From: DATMNI01 sp035570275
GTDB lineage: Bacteria; Acidobacteriota; Terriglobia; Bryobacterales; Bryobacteraceae
Direction of reading: 5' to 3'
NCBI GenBank assembly: GCA_035570275.1
Contig: DATMNI010000032.1
Location: forward strand, 1-37,750
DNA: 37,750 nt
Within the stretch, counting starts at the first letter, position 1; each line of letters opens with the position of its first letter. A program made the position numbers and the translations under genes. Under the pieces are notes generated by a model, which searched no databases, was not told the origin of the DNA, and saw only the letters and a program-made list of their open reading frames with translations. Below are positions 16,511-24,216 of the stretch, one piece after another.

Positions 16511-19333
16511 GTGCAAGACTACATCCGGATTCGCGGCGCGCGGGTCCACAACCTCAAAAACATTTCGCTTTCTATTCCCCATAACCAGTTGACCGTGATG
16601 ACTGGCGTCTCGGGGTCGGGGAAATCCTCGCTGGCGTTCGACACCATCTATGCGGAGGGGCAGCGGCGCTACGTGGAATCGCTTTCTTCGTATGCGCGGC
16701 AGTTTCTGGAGCGCATGGAGAAGCCGGACGTGGATGAGATCGATGGCATCGCGCCGGCGGTGGCGATCCGGCAGAAAAATACCAGCCGCAACCCGCGCTC
16801 GACGGTGGCCACGTCCACGGAGTGCTATGACTTCCTGCGCCTGCTCTACGCCCGCGTCGGTCAAACGTTCTGCCCCAACTGCGGGACGCGGGTGCGCAAG
16901 GACACGGTGGATGAAGTGGCGGCGCGGCTCATGACGCTGCCCGAAGGGTCGCGGTGGTACGCGCTGTTTCCGTGCGGCGACCACGGCTCCACACAGGCGT
17001 TGCGCGACCATCTGTTTGAATTGCGCAAGAAGGGCTTCAACCGGCTGTTCCAGGGCGGGCGGCTGTTCGAGTTCTCGACACCGGAATCGCTGCTGGACAT
17101 TGATTTTTCGAAGCCGCTCTTCGTACTGGTGGACCGGATTGGAATACCCGCGGGCGGGTCCGGGCCCGATCTGCATCAGCGGCTGGTGGATACCATCGAG
17201 ATCTGCTATCGCGAAGCGGGCGAGGTGATATTCGAAGGCGCGTCGGGCGGGGAACAGGTTCGGTTCAACGAGCGCTTCCAGTGCAAGACCTGCCTGATGG
17301 AGTTCAACCAGCCGGAGCCGATTCTGTTCAGCTTCAACTCGCCGTTCGGCGCCTGCCCGCGCTGCCAGGGGTTCGGCAACACCATCGATTTCGACATGAA
17401 CCGCGTGATCCCGGACCCGTCGCTATCGGTGGCGGATGGCGCGGTGGAGCCGTGGACCAAGCCGAAGCACCGGTCATGGCTGGGGAATTTCCGGAAGTCG
17501 GCCAAGAAGCTGCGGTTTGACGTGCCGTTCTGCGACCTCACCGACGCCGAGCGCGAGACGGTCTACGATTTCGTCCGGCGCTTCTTCGACCAACTGGAAA
17601 GCAAGAAGTACAAGCTGCACGTGCGGGTGTTCCTGAGCCGGTATCGCGGCTACGCGGCGTGCCCGGAGTGCAAGGGCGCGCGGCTGCGCAAGGAAGCGCT
17701 GTACGTGCGGGTGGGCGGCCGCAACCTGGCGGAGATTGTGCGGATGAACATCGCCGAGGCGCAGGACTTCTTCCTGGGCCTGACGCTGAGCCCGGAAGAG
17801 ACCGCCATCGCCGACAAGATTCTGGTGGAGATCCGCCAGCGGCTGAAATTTCTGAACGATGTGGGGCTGGATTATCTGACGCTGGACCGGCTGGCTTCCA
17901 CGCTTTCGGGCGGCGAGGCGCAGCGCATCCAACTGGCGACTTCGCTGGGTTCCCGGCTGGTGGGCGCCTGCTATGTGCTGGACGAGCCTTCCATCGGGCT
18001 GCACAGCCGCGACACCGGGCGGCTGATCCGCATCCTGGAAGAGTTGCGCGAGTTGGGCAACACCATCGTGGTGGTGGAGCATGACCCGGACGTGATGAAG
18101 GCGGCCGACCACATTGTCGACCTGGGGCCGGGCGCCGGGGAACTGGGCGGGCAGATCGTGTTCGAAGGGCCCATGACCAGGTTGATGGCGAACGGCAACT
18201 GTTCGCTGACGGCGCGGTATTTGCGCGGCGATCTCAAGGTCTCGGCGGCCAGCCCGCGGCGCGAAGTGGACCCGCGGCGCACCATGCGGTTTTGGGGAGC
18301 GCGGGTGCATAACCTGAAGAACATCGATGTGGAAATTCCCCTGGGAATGATGGTGGCGGTGACGGGCGTCTCGGGCTCGGGAAAATCCACCCTGGTGCAC
18401 GACGTGATTTTCCGGTCGCTGGAGGCGATGCACAAAGCGCGCGAGACCGGCGCGGAGCAGGCGGCCACCGGCGAGAGCCGATTGGAGGTTATGCCGGATT
18501 CGCCCGCGCCGCAAGTGATGTGCAAACGAGTGGAGGGAGCCGAACGGATCACCACCACGGTGATGATCGATCAATCGCCCATCGGGCGGACGCCGCGGTC
18601 GAATCCGGTGACCTACATCAAGGCGTTCGACCTGATTCGCGCCCTGTTCGCGTCCACGCGCGAAGCCGAGAAGCGCGGTTACACCGCCGGGCACTTTTCG
18701 TTCAACATTCCGGGCGGGCGCTGCGAGGTCTGCCAGGGCGATGGCACCGTCACCGTGGAGATGCAGTTCCTGGCCGACGTGGAACTGCTGTGCGAGGAGT
18801 GCAGGGGCACGCGGTACAAGAGCGGCATTCTGGAAATCAAATACAACGGGCGCAACATTCACGAGGTGCTGCAACTCACGGTGCGCGAGGCCATGGATTT
18901 TTTCCACGCCGCGCCCAAACTGGTGCAGAAACTGAAGGTGCTGGACGACGTGGGGCTGGGGTATTTGCGGTTGGGCCAATCGGCCACCACGCTTTCCGGC
19001 GGCGAGGCGCAGCGCGTGAAGCTGGCGGCGCACCTTTCGACGGCAAGCTGCGCGGGCACGTTGTTCATCTGCGACGAACCCACCACGGGGCTGCATTTCG
19101 ACGACATTGCGAAGCTGCTGGTCGCGTTTCAGCGGCTGATTTCGAACGGCGGCAGCCTGATCGTCATCGAGCACAATCTGGACGTGATCAAAGCGGCGGA
19201 TTGGGTGATCGACCTGGGTCCGGAGGGCGGCGCGCGCGGCGGGCGGATTGTGGCGGCGGGCCCGCCGGAAGCCATCGCCGGAGCGGCGGAATCGTACACT
19301 GGGCGGTATCTGCGGGACGTGCTGGGGAGGTAG
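16511..19333 (+). CDS. uvrA: excinuclease ABC subunit A
   Basis: Damage-recognition ATPase of nucleotide excision repair; it forms a dimer, loads UvrB on damaged DNA and leaves. The 940-residue protein shows the full architecture. The first Walker A is GVSGSGKSS at about 32-40, followed by FCPNCGTRV. A zinc-binding Cys set runs from CKTCLMEF to CPRCQGFG, and the signature LSGGEAQRIQLAT leads to DEPSIGLHSRD. The second half has Walker A GVSGSGKST, a second zinc site (CEVCQGDG to CEECRGTR), LSGGEAQRVKLAA and DEPTTGLHFDD. GTG 16511 gives the normal family length; earlier in-frame codons lie upstream of the promoter. It is a single intact gene not grouped with uvrB. Confidence 0.97.
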   Translation: MQDYIRIRGARVHNLKNISLSIPHNQLTVMTGVSGSGKSSLAFDTIYAEGQRRYVESLSSYARQFLERMEKPDVDEIDGIAPAVAIRQKNTSRNPRSTVATSTECYDFLRLLYARVGQTFCPNCGTRVRKDTVDEVAARLMTLPEGSRWYALFPCGDHGSTQALRDHLFELRKKGFNRLFQGGRLFEFSTPESLLDIDFSKPLFVLVDRIGIPAGGSGPDLHQRLVDTIEICYREAGEVIFEGASGGEQVRFNERFQCKTCLMEFNQPEPILFSFNSPFGACPRCQGFGNTIDFDMNRVIPDPSLSVADGAVEPWTKPKHRSWLGNFRKSAKKLRFDVPFCDLTDAERETVYDFVRRFFDQLESKKYKLHVRVFLSRYRGYAACPECKGARLRKEALYVRVGGRNLAEIVRMNIAEAQDFFLGLTLSPEETAIADKILVEIRQRLKFLNDVGLDYLTLDRLASTLSGGEAQRIQLATSLGSRLVGACYVLDEPSIGLHSRDTGRLIRILEELRELGNTIVVVEHDPDVMKAADHIVDLGPGAGELGGQIVFEGPMTRLMANGNCSLTARYLRGDLKVSAASPRREVDPRRTMRFWGARVHNLKNIDVEIPLGMMVAVTGVSGSGKSTLVHDVIFRSLEAMHKARETGAEQAATGESRLEVMPDSPAPQVMCKRVEGAERITTTVMIDQSPIGRTPRSNPVTYIKAFDLIRALFASTREAEKRGYTAGHFSFNIPGGRCEVCQGDGTVTVEMQFLADVELLCEECRGTRYKSGILEIKYNGRNIHEVLQLTVREAMDFFHAAPKLVQKLKVLDDVGLGYLRLGQSATTLSGGEAQRVKLAAHLSTASCAGTLFICDEPTTGLHFDDIAKLLVAFQRLISNGGSLIVIEHNLDVIKAADWVIDLGPEGGARGGRIVAAGPPEAIAGAAESYTGRYLRDVLGR

Positions 19334-19496
19334 GTAGACCGTTGTGGGGCAGGCTTTATGTTCTGGTAGGCATTCGCCTTGGCGCTGAGGTCAACAATCA
19401 CTGCCTCCATCGCCCGGTGCGTGTTGCCGCTAACTGCATCTGATTTTCCTCCTCTGGATGCGCGCAACACCCGCCGCAGTCGTCGGCTCGAGGCCG
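19334..19496. other. intergenic gap after uvrA
   Basis: No gene or clear terminator is seen. It separates uvrA from the 3' end of the convergent hicA remnant. Confidence 0.3.
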
Positions 19497-19712
19497 CTAC
19501 AACAGTTCTCTGAATCCTTCGATGGTGAGACCTGCGTCGCGCACAATACCAGCCATGGTGTAGGCATTGACCGGATCGTGGCGGGAATGGTCAGGAAGCC
19601 GCTTCCGTTAGACATTACCTATGTCCTTGGCGCCCTCTCGCACGATTTCAAAGCCCGCCTTTTGCAGCGCCCTCACGGCGCGCAGATGAGGAACGCCGGG
19701 AACTTTGGGCAC
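19497..19712 (-). pseudogene. hicA: HicA (YcfA-like) toxin gene, two frameshifts
   Basis: Starting at GTG 19712, four bases below the hicB stop, the frame reads PKVPGVPHLRAVRALQKAGF and EIVREG, a normal HicA/YcfA opening. It then hits TAA in a region where HicA has the KH-x-x-M-S-N core. The next frames give MSNGSGFLTIP, then RHDPVNAYTMAGIVRDAGL and TIEGFRELL to TAG 19497-19499. One extra base around the GGTAATG site and one lost C in the CCCGCCACG site account for the two shifts. All blocks of the family are present in order, so the toxin was inactivated recently. Gene order here is hicB then hicA, the reverse of the pair at 2332-2736. Confidence 0.72.
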
Positions 19713-19715
19713 GCG

Positions 19716-19913
19716 TCAGGCCTCGACTTCGACTTCTCGTACCAGGGATGTGCTGGTGGATTCAGCGACGGCGCCCAGATACTCGCGAATGGCGTCCTGA
19801 ATGTTGTCGACCGCTTCCTGCTCGGTGGCCCCCTGCGACCAGCAGCCCGGCAGACCGGGGCACGAAACGGCGAAGCCTTCTTCAGACGGATGAAGGACAA
19901 CCTTATAGCGCAT
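19716..19913 (-). CDS. hicB: HicB-type antitoxin
   Basis: A 65-residue HicB-like protein: MRYKVVLHPSEEGFAVSCPG, then LPGCWSQGATEQEAVDNIQD and AIREYLGAVAESTSTSLVRE. This is the short form of the family with the partial RNase-H fold and no C-terminal DNA-binding domain. ATG 19913 is chosen; a GTG at 19919 would add two residues. The downstream hicA is frameshifted. It is only distantly similar to the HicB at 2332-2553, so the two systems arrived separately. Confidence 0.82.
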   Translation of the reverse strand: MRYKVVLHPSEEGFAVSCPGLPGCWSQGATEQEAVDNIQDAIREYLGAVAESTSTSLVREVEVEA

Positions 19914-19943
19914 GGTCACAGCTACTATTGTACGCGGAAACCC

Positions 19944-20034
19944 TCACAGCCCTTCCAGGCGTGTGCCGGCGTCGCCGAACTTGTCGAGCTTCACGCCCAT
20001 CCGATCCGTGATCGAGAGGTACAAACTGGACATG
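19944..20034 (-). pseudogene. C-terminal fragment of a DUF1552/DUF1501-like protein
   Basis: On the minus strand the last frame before a TGA at 19944-19946 reads NMSSLYLSITDRMGVKLDKF, then GDAGTRLEGL. This resembles the closing helix of planctomycete/acidobacterial DUF1552-type secreted proteins (...L...GV..D.FGDSTG.L). The similarity stops at a REP-like palindrome (20045-20063), and nothing upstream continues the protein. I infer a remnant about 27 residues long, left after a deletion. The family label is from memory and is tentative. Confidence 0.4.
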
Positions 20035-20044
20035 TTCCGACCGC

Positions 20045-20063
20045 GGCGGATTGTTAGTCCGCC
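20045..20063. repeat. REP-like palindrome (GGCGGATT family)
   Basis: GGCGGATTGTTAGTCCGCC has 8-bp arms with a single mismatch. It belongs to the same family as 15886-15904 and 22269-22287, and it abuts the gene fragment at 19944-20034. Confidence 0.7.
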
Positions 20064-20132
20064 TGCCGCCATATATGAGGCGCGGTTTCCGCGGCACGCG
20101 CTGTGATCTAAAATCGTACTGGGGGGTCCGCT

Positions 20133-20999
20133 ATGCGAACCATTCTGCTCGCCGCCCTGTTGCCCAAGTGGTTGCCCGTAATGTTGCCCGTGTTGTTCCT
20201 GCCCGCATGGTTGAACGCCGCTCCGGCGCTCCAAATCGTAAGGCCGGTGATCGCGCAGAGCGATGGCGGAGCGCCCCTGGCGGCGTCGTTCGACCACGTG
20301 GCGGGGGAAACGCTGTTCTTCACCTGCCGGGTGTCGGGATATACCAAGTCGGCCGACGACAAGGTTCACGTGTCGTACTCCGTGCAGGCGTTCGACCCGA
20401 AAGGCGTGGCGCTGACCGAACTCTACCAGAACGAAATCATGACGGACGTGGCGCCGCAGGACAAAGAATGGATGCCGAAGATCGAGACCGAAGTGCAGAT
20501 TCCGGCGCTGGTGGCCTCGGGCGCTTACAAGCTGGTGGTCAAGGCCGAGGACGTGCTGGCCAAAGCGGCTTCTGAACTGACGGTGCCGTTTGCGGTGCGC
20601 GGCCACCAACTGGAACCCAGCGACACGCTGGTGGTGCGGAATTTCAAATTCTACCGCGGCGAAGAAGACACCGAGGCCGTGGAGAAGGCGGCTTACCGCG
20701 GCGGCGACGCCGTGTGGGCGAAGTTCGATATCACCGGGTTCAAGTTCGGCGAGAAGAACCACATCGACGTGAGCTACACTGCTGCGGTGATCTCCCCCAC
20801 CGGCAAGGTTCTGTGGACGCAGCCGGAGCCGGCCGTGGACCAGAGCGAATCGTTCTACCCGAAGCGCTATGTGGCCGCATCGTTCGGCATCAACCTGCTG
20901 GCGAAGACCACGCCGGGGCAGTATGCCATCTCGGTGACGGTGAAGGATGCCGTGGGGAACCAGACGTACGAGACGAAGCAGCCGTTTACGGTAGAGTAG
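20133..20999 (+). CDS. secreted protein with two beta-sandwich domains, unknown function
   Basis: A 288-residue exported protein with a long hydrophobic leader (MRTILLAALLPKWLPVMLPV, cleaved probably after LNA-A near residue 30). The rest is beta-rich and falls into two similar halves, about 35-150 and 160-288. Each contains a D/K-HV/I-D/HVSY strand (DDKVHVSYSV in the first, KNHIDVSYTA in the second) and closes with a GAYKLVVKAED / GQYAISVTVKD strand, so the protein looks like an internal duplication of an Ig-like or CARDB-like domain. No catalytic motif is seen. GGGGGG precedes ATG 20133 by a few bases. A binding or structural role outside the inner membrane is a guess. Confidence 0.75.
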   Translation: MRTILLAALLPKWLPVMLPVLFLPAWLNAAPALQIVRPVIAQSDGGAPLAASFDHVAGETLFFTCRVSGYTKSADDKVHVSYSVQAFDPKGVALTELYQNEIMTDVAPQDKEWMPKIETEVQIPALVASGAYKLVVKAEDVLAKAASELTVPFAVRGHQLEPSDTLVVRNFKFYRGEEDTEAVEKAAYRGGDAVWAKFDITGFKFGEKNHIDVSYTAAVISPTGKVLWTQPEPAVDQSESFYPKRYVAASFGINLLAKTTPGQYAISVTVKDAVGNQTYETKQPFTVE

Positions 21000-21037
21000 G
21001 TTGCGGCGGGCCGCGGGTTGGATTCTAATGGTTACCG

Positions 21038-22093
21038 ATGAAATACGGTCGCCGCCAATTCCTCGGCACTGCCCTCTGCGCCAGCGCTGCCCGCCTCTTT
21101 GCCCAACCCGGCGCGGCCGCCACACACGAGGCCGATTCATCCAACGTCAAGCTCTGCCACCGGCTGGATGCAACGTCCATCACCGATGACGACCTGCGGT
21201 TTCTCCAACAAATCGGGCTGCCGTGGGCCAGACTGGAGTTCGGCGAAGGCGATATCGGCTTGGACACGCTGCGCGCGGCCCAGCAGCGCTTCGCCGGATT
21301 TGGCATCCGGATCTACTCGGGCGTCCACTATGCCTACCGCTCGCTCAAGATTCAGTTGGGGCAGGAGGGCCGCGACCGCGATATCGAAACGTACTGCCGT
21401 TTCCTGCGCGATCTGGGGAAGCTGGAAATCCCCGTGGCTTCTTACGACTTCCATCCGGGAAATACTTATACCACCAGCATGGTCCAGCGCCGCGGCTATA
21501 CCACGCGGGAGTTCGACCTGAACGACTTCCGCAACAAAGTGGAGAAGCAGCTATTCGCCCGCGAGTATTCGGCGGATGACATTTGGGCCAACTACACGTA
21601 CTTCATGAAGGCCGCGCTGCCCGCGGCGGAAGCGGCGGGCGTGAAACTGGCGCTCCACCCTGACGACCCGCCGCTGGCCAAGATGAATGGCGTGGCCAAG
21701 CTCTTTACGCATTACGACGGCTACCACCGCGCCGAGCAGATCGCCGGCAACAGCAAGAACTGGGGCCTGACGTTCTGCGTGGGCACGTGGTCGGAAGGCG
21801 GCGACCGCATGGGCAAGAACGTCTTCGAAATGATCCGCGATTTCGGCGGCCGCGGCAAGATCTTCGAGGTCCATTTCCGCAACGTAACCGGGCCGCTGCC
21901 GCATTTCGTCGAAACCTTCCCGGACGATGGCTACATGGACATGCACCAGGTGATGAAGGCGCTGCAACAGGTGCATTTCAACGGCGCGGTGGAGCCGGAC
22001 CACGTTCCCCGGCTGGCCGGCGATACCGGGATGCTGCGCGCCGGTACGGCCTACTGCATTGCCAGCATGCGTGCCATGCTGGGTGTGAAGTGA
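21038..22093 (+). CDS. Tat-exported mannonate dehydratase-like (UxuA family) TIM-barrel protein
   Basis: A 351-residue protein whose start MKYGRRQFLGTALCASAARL is a twin-arginine signal (RRQFLG). The mature part matches the UxuA/xylose-isomerase-like barrel. Key segments are KLALHPDDPPL, GLTFCVGTWSEGGD, IFEVHFRNVTGPLPHF, DDGYMDMHQVMKAL and VEPDHVPRL. These are the metal- and substrate-binding segments of mannonate dehydratase, which converts D-mannonate to 2-keto-3-deoxygluconate. Typical UxuA is cytoplasmic, so a Tat signal on this family is notable and points to a periplasmic sugar-acid or related reaction. It lies 38 bases downstream of the beta-sandwich gene and may be co-transcribed. Confidence 0.85.
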   Translation: MKYGRRQFLGTALCASAARLFAQPGAAATHEADSSNVKLCHRLDATSITDDDLRFLQQIGLPWARLEFGEGDIGLDTLRAAQQRFAGFGIRIYSGVHYAYRSLKIQLGQEGRDRDIETYCRFLRDLGKLEIPVASYDFHPGNTYTTSMVQRRGYTTREFDLNDFRNKVEKQLFAREYSADDIWANYTYFMKAALPAAEAAGVKLALHPDDPPLAKMNGVAKLFTHYDGYHRAEQIAGNSKNWGLTFCVGTWSEGGDRMGKNVFEMIRDFGGRGKIFEVHFRNVTGPLPHFVETFPDDGYMDMHQVMKALQQVHFNGAVEPDHVPRLAGDTGMLRAGTAYCIASMRAMLGVK

Positions 22094-22355
22094 AAAGCGG
22101 GAATTGGGTAGGAAGGGCCTTGCGGCCCCGAGCCGAGGGTGCGCGGGAGCGATAATGGCCGGCCTCCAAGGTGGGCCTGTATCCCTTCGGGAAACTGCGC
22201 CACTCCTTGCTCTGGCTCGCACTCCGAAACTCGCTTGTGGAAGTTCGGCTGCGCGCCAACTCCCGGCGGGCGGATTGCCAATCCGCCGCAGCTTGCCAAG
22301 CTGCCTCACATAGCGCCCCGCGCACATCCGCGCTAAACTCGACTATGATTTCACC
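22094..22355. repeat. 262-bp gap with paired REP-like palindromes (22269-22304)
   Basis: No gene is seen. At 22269-22287 GGCGGATTGCCAATCCGCC (perfect 9-bp arms) is joined to GCAGCTTGCCAAGCTGC (22288-22304, perfect 8-bp arms). The unit has the same composition as 15869-15904 but reads in the opposite direction. It lies just before the quinohaemoprotein gene. Confidence 0.75.
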
Positions 22356-24209
22356 ATGGCTAAACCACGATTGATGCTCCCGCTGGCGGCCTTGTTGGGC
22401 GCAGCCTTGGCCCCCGCGCAAACCGTGGGCCCAGCGGCTCCCAACGGCTCAGCCCTTTACCAGACCCGTTGCGCCCGTTGCCACGACGAGGGCGTGGAGC
22501 GCGCGCCCAATCGCGCCGCGCTGAAACAGATGTCGTCCGAGAGTATCCGTCTGGCGCTGGCTAGCGGCAGCATGTCCAAGATGGGCTTCGGGCTTACCGC
22601 CGCCGAGATTGCCGCCGTCGCCGAATCCCTGACGGGCAAGACAGTGGCCCCAGAGACGGCTCCCGAGGCGGCATTGTGTCCTGCCGCCGGCGCCACCACC
22701 GGCACCTCCGGCGCCACCTGGGATGACCCGTTCGCCAAACCCTTCTGGAACGGATGGGGAGTGAATCTGGGGCAGCAGCGCTTTCAACCGGCCGCCATGG
22801 CGCAACTTCCGGCGGATCGGGTCCCCAACCTCAAGCTGAAGTGGGCCTTCGCCTTCCCCGGCGCCGCCCGCGCCTGGGCGCAGCCTACCGTGGTGGGCGG
22901 CCGCGTCTTTGCCGGCAGCGCCGCCAGAAAGGTGTACTCGCTCGACGCCAAGACCGGATGCACTTATTGGACCTTCGACGCCGATGTTCCGGTTCGCGCC
23001 GCCATCACCATCGGCCCGCTCGCCGGTGGGTGGGCGGCCTACTTCGGCGATCAGCACGGCACCGCCTACGCGGTCAACGCCCTCACCGGCAAGCTGATCT
23101 GGAAGATCCGCGTCGACGATCACCCCGCGGCCATCATCACGGGCGCGCCCACGCTGGCAGCGGGCCGGCTGTATGTGCCAGTGTCCTCGGGCGAGGAAGT
23201 CACCAGCGCCAGCCCCAAGTACGAATGCTGCAAGTTTCGCGGCAGCCTGTCCGCGCTGAACGCCGCCACCGGCGAAGTCATCTGGAAGAGCTACACTATT
23301 GCGGAATCTCCGCGCCCCGTTCGCAAAAACGATCAGGGAGTACAACTCTGGGGGCCGTCCGGCGCGGGAATCTGGTCCTCGCCCACCATCGATCTGAAGA
23401 AACACGCGGTCTACGTCACCACGGGCGACAGCTATTCCGACCCCGCCGCCCCGACTTCCGATGCCTTCCTGGCTTTCGATATGGAAACGGGAAAACTTTT
23501 GTGGTCGCGGCAGATGACGGCCAACGATGCGTTTATCGTCGGCTGCGGATCGCCCACAAAGACGAACTGCCCCGAAGCCCCGGGCCCGGATTTCGATTTC
23601 GGATCTTCGCCCATGCTGGTGGATCTGCCGGGCGGCAAGCGGGCGCTGATTGCCGGCCAGAAATCGGGAATGGTTCACGCGCTGGACCCCGATCAGCAGG
23701 GTGAAGTGCTCTGGCAGGTCCGCGCCGGCAAAGGCAGTTCGCTCGGGGGCGTGCAATGGGGCTCCGCCGTGGATGGCGAAAACGTGTACGTCGCGGTATC
23801 GGATCTGGGCTTCATCGGACCCGGTGCCTTGAATCCCAAAGCCGGTGGAGGCTTGTTCGCTTTCAACATGGCAACCGGAAAGCAGGTCTGGCACACGCCA
23901 CCGCCCGGTTGCACGGACCGGCCCGGCTGCAGCCCGGCGCAATCGGCCGCCGTCACGGCAATTCCCGGCGTGGTCTTCTCGGGCTCGCTCGATGGTCACC
24001 TGCGAGCGTATGCCACCGGCAGCGGCCGCATCGTCTGGGACATCGACACGGCTCGCGAATACCAGACCGTGAACGGCGTGAAGGGCAACGGCGGCTCGAT
24101 CGACGGACCGGGCCCGGTGGTGGTGGGCGGCATGCTGTTCACCAACTCGGGCTACAGACTCTTCGCTGGCGCGCCCGGCAACGTGCTGCTGGCGTTCTCC
24201 GTGGAGTGA
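22356..24209 (+). CDS. haem c / PQQ alcohol dehydrogenase, polyvinyl-alcohol-dehydrogenase-like
   Basis: A 617-residue exported protein. After a signal peptide (to about residue 21) there is a small cytochrome c domain with CARCH (39-43) and Met residues near 73-76 as axial-ligand candidates. From about 130 an eight-bladed PQQ propeller follows, with repeated blade words (AGSAARKVYSLDAKTG, GDQHGTAYAVNALTGKLIWK, SGSLDGHLRAYATGSGRIVWD). The N-terminal haem plus propeller order is that of polyvinyl alcohol dehydrogenase. A Cys-Cys pair in KYECCKF at about 291-292 recalls the vicinal disulfide of PQQ methanol dehydrogenases. It would oxidise a secondary alcohol or polymer in the periplasm and pass electrons to a cytochrome. 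It is seven bases from the next propeller gene. Confidence 0.8.
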   Translation: MAKPRLMLPLAALLGAALAPAQTVGPAAPNGSALYQTRCARCHDEGVERAPNRAALKQMSSESIRLALASGSMSKMGFGLTAAEIAAVAESLTGKTVAPETAPEAALCPAAGATTGTSGATWDDPFAKPFWNGWGVNLGQQRFQPAAMAQLPADRVPNLKLKWAFAFPGAARAWAQPTVVGGRVFAGSAARKVYSLDAKTGCTYWTFDADVPVRAAITIGPLAGGWAAYFGDQHGTAYAVNALTGKLIWKIRVDDHPAAIITGAPTLAAGRLYVPVSSGEEVTSASPKYECCKFRGSLSALNAATGEVIWKSYTIAESPRPVRKNDQGVQLWGPSGAGIWSSPTIDLKKHAVYVTTGDSYSDPAAPTSDAFLAFDMETGKLLWSRQMTANDAFIVGCGSPTKTNCPEAPGPDFDFGSSPMLVDLPGGKRALIAGQKSGMVHALDPDQQGEVLWQVRAGKGSSLGGVQWGSAVDGENVYVAVSDLGFIGPGALNPKAGGGLFAFNMATGKQVWHTPPPGCTDRPGCSPAQSAAVTAIPGVVFSGSLDGHLRAYATGSGRIVWDIDTAREYQTVNGVKGNGGSIDGPGPVVVGGMLFTNSGYRLFAGAPGNVLLAFSVE

Positions 24210-24216
24210 GCGACGA

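Noticed and set aside
16460..17176. Upstream extension of the Uma2 frame on the minus strand
   Set aside because: It runs antisense through uvrA and its promoter; Uma2 similarity begins only at the ATG at 16459.
17474..19174. 566-codon open frame on the minus strand
   Set aside because: Lies entirely antisense to uvrA; composition is His/Gln/Arg-rich with no family features.
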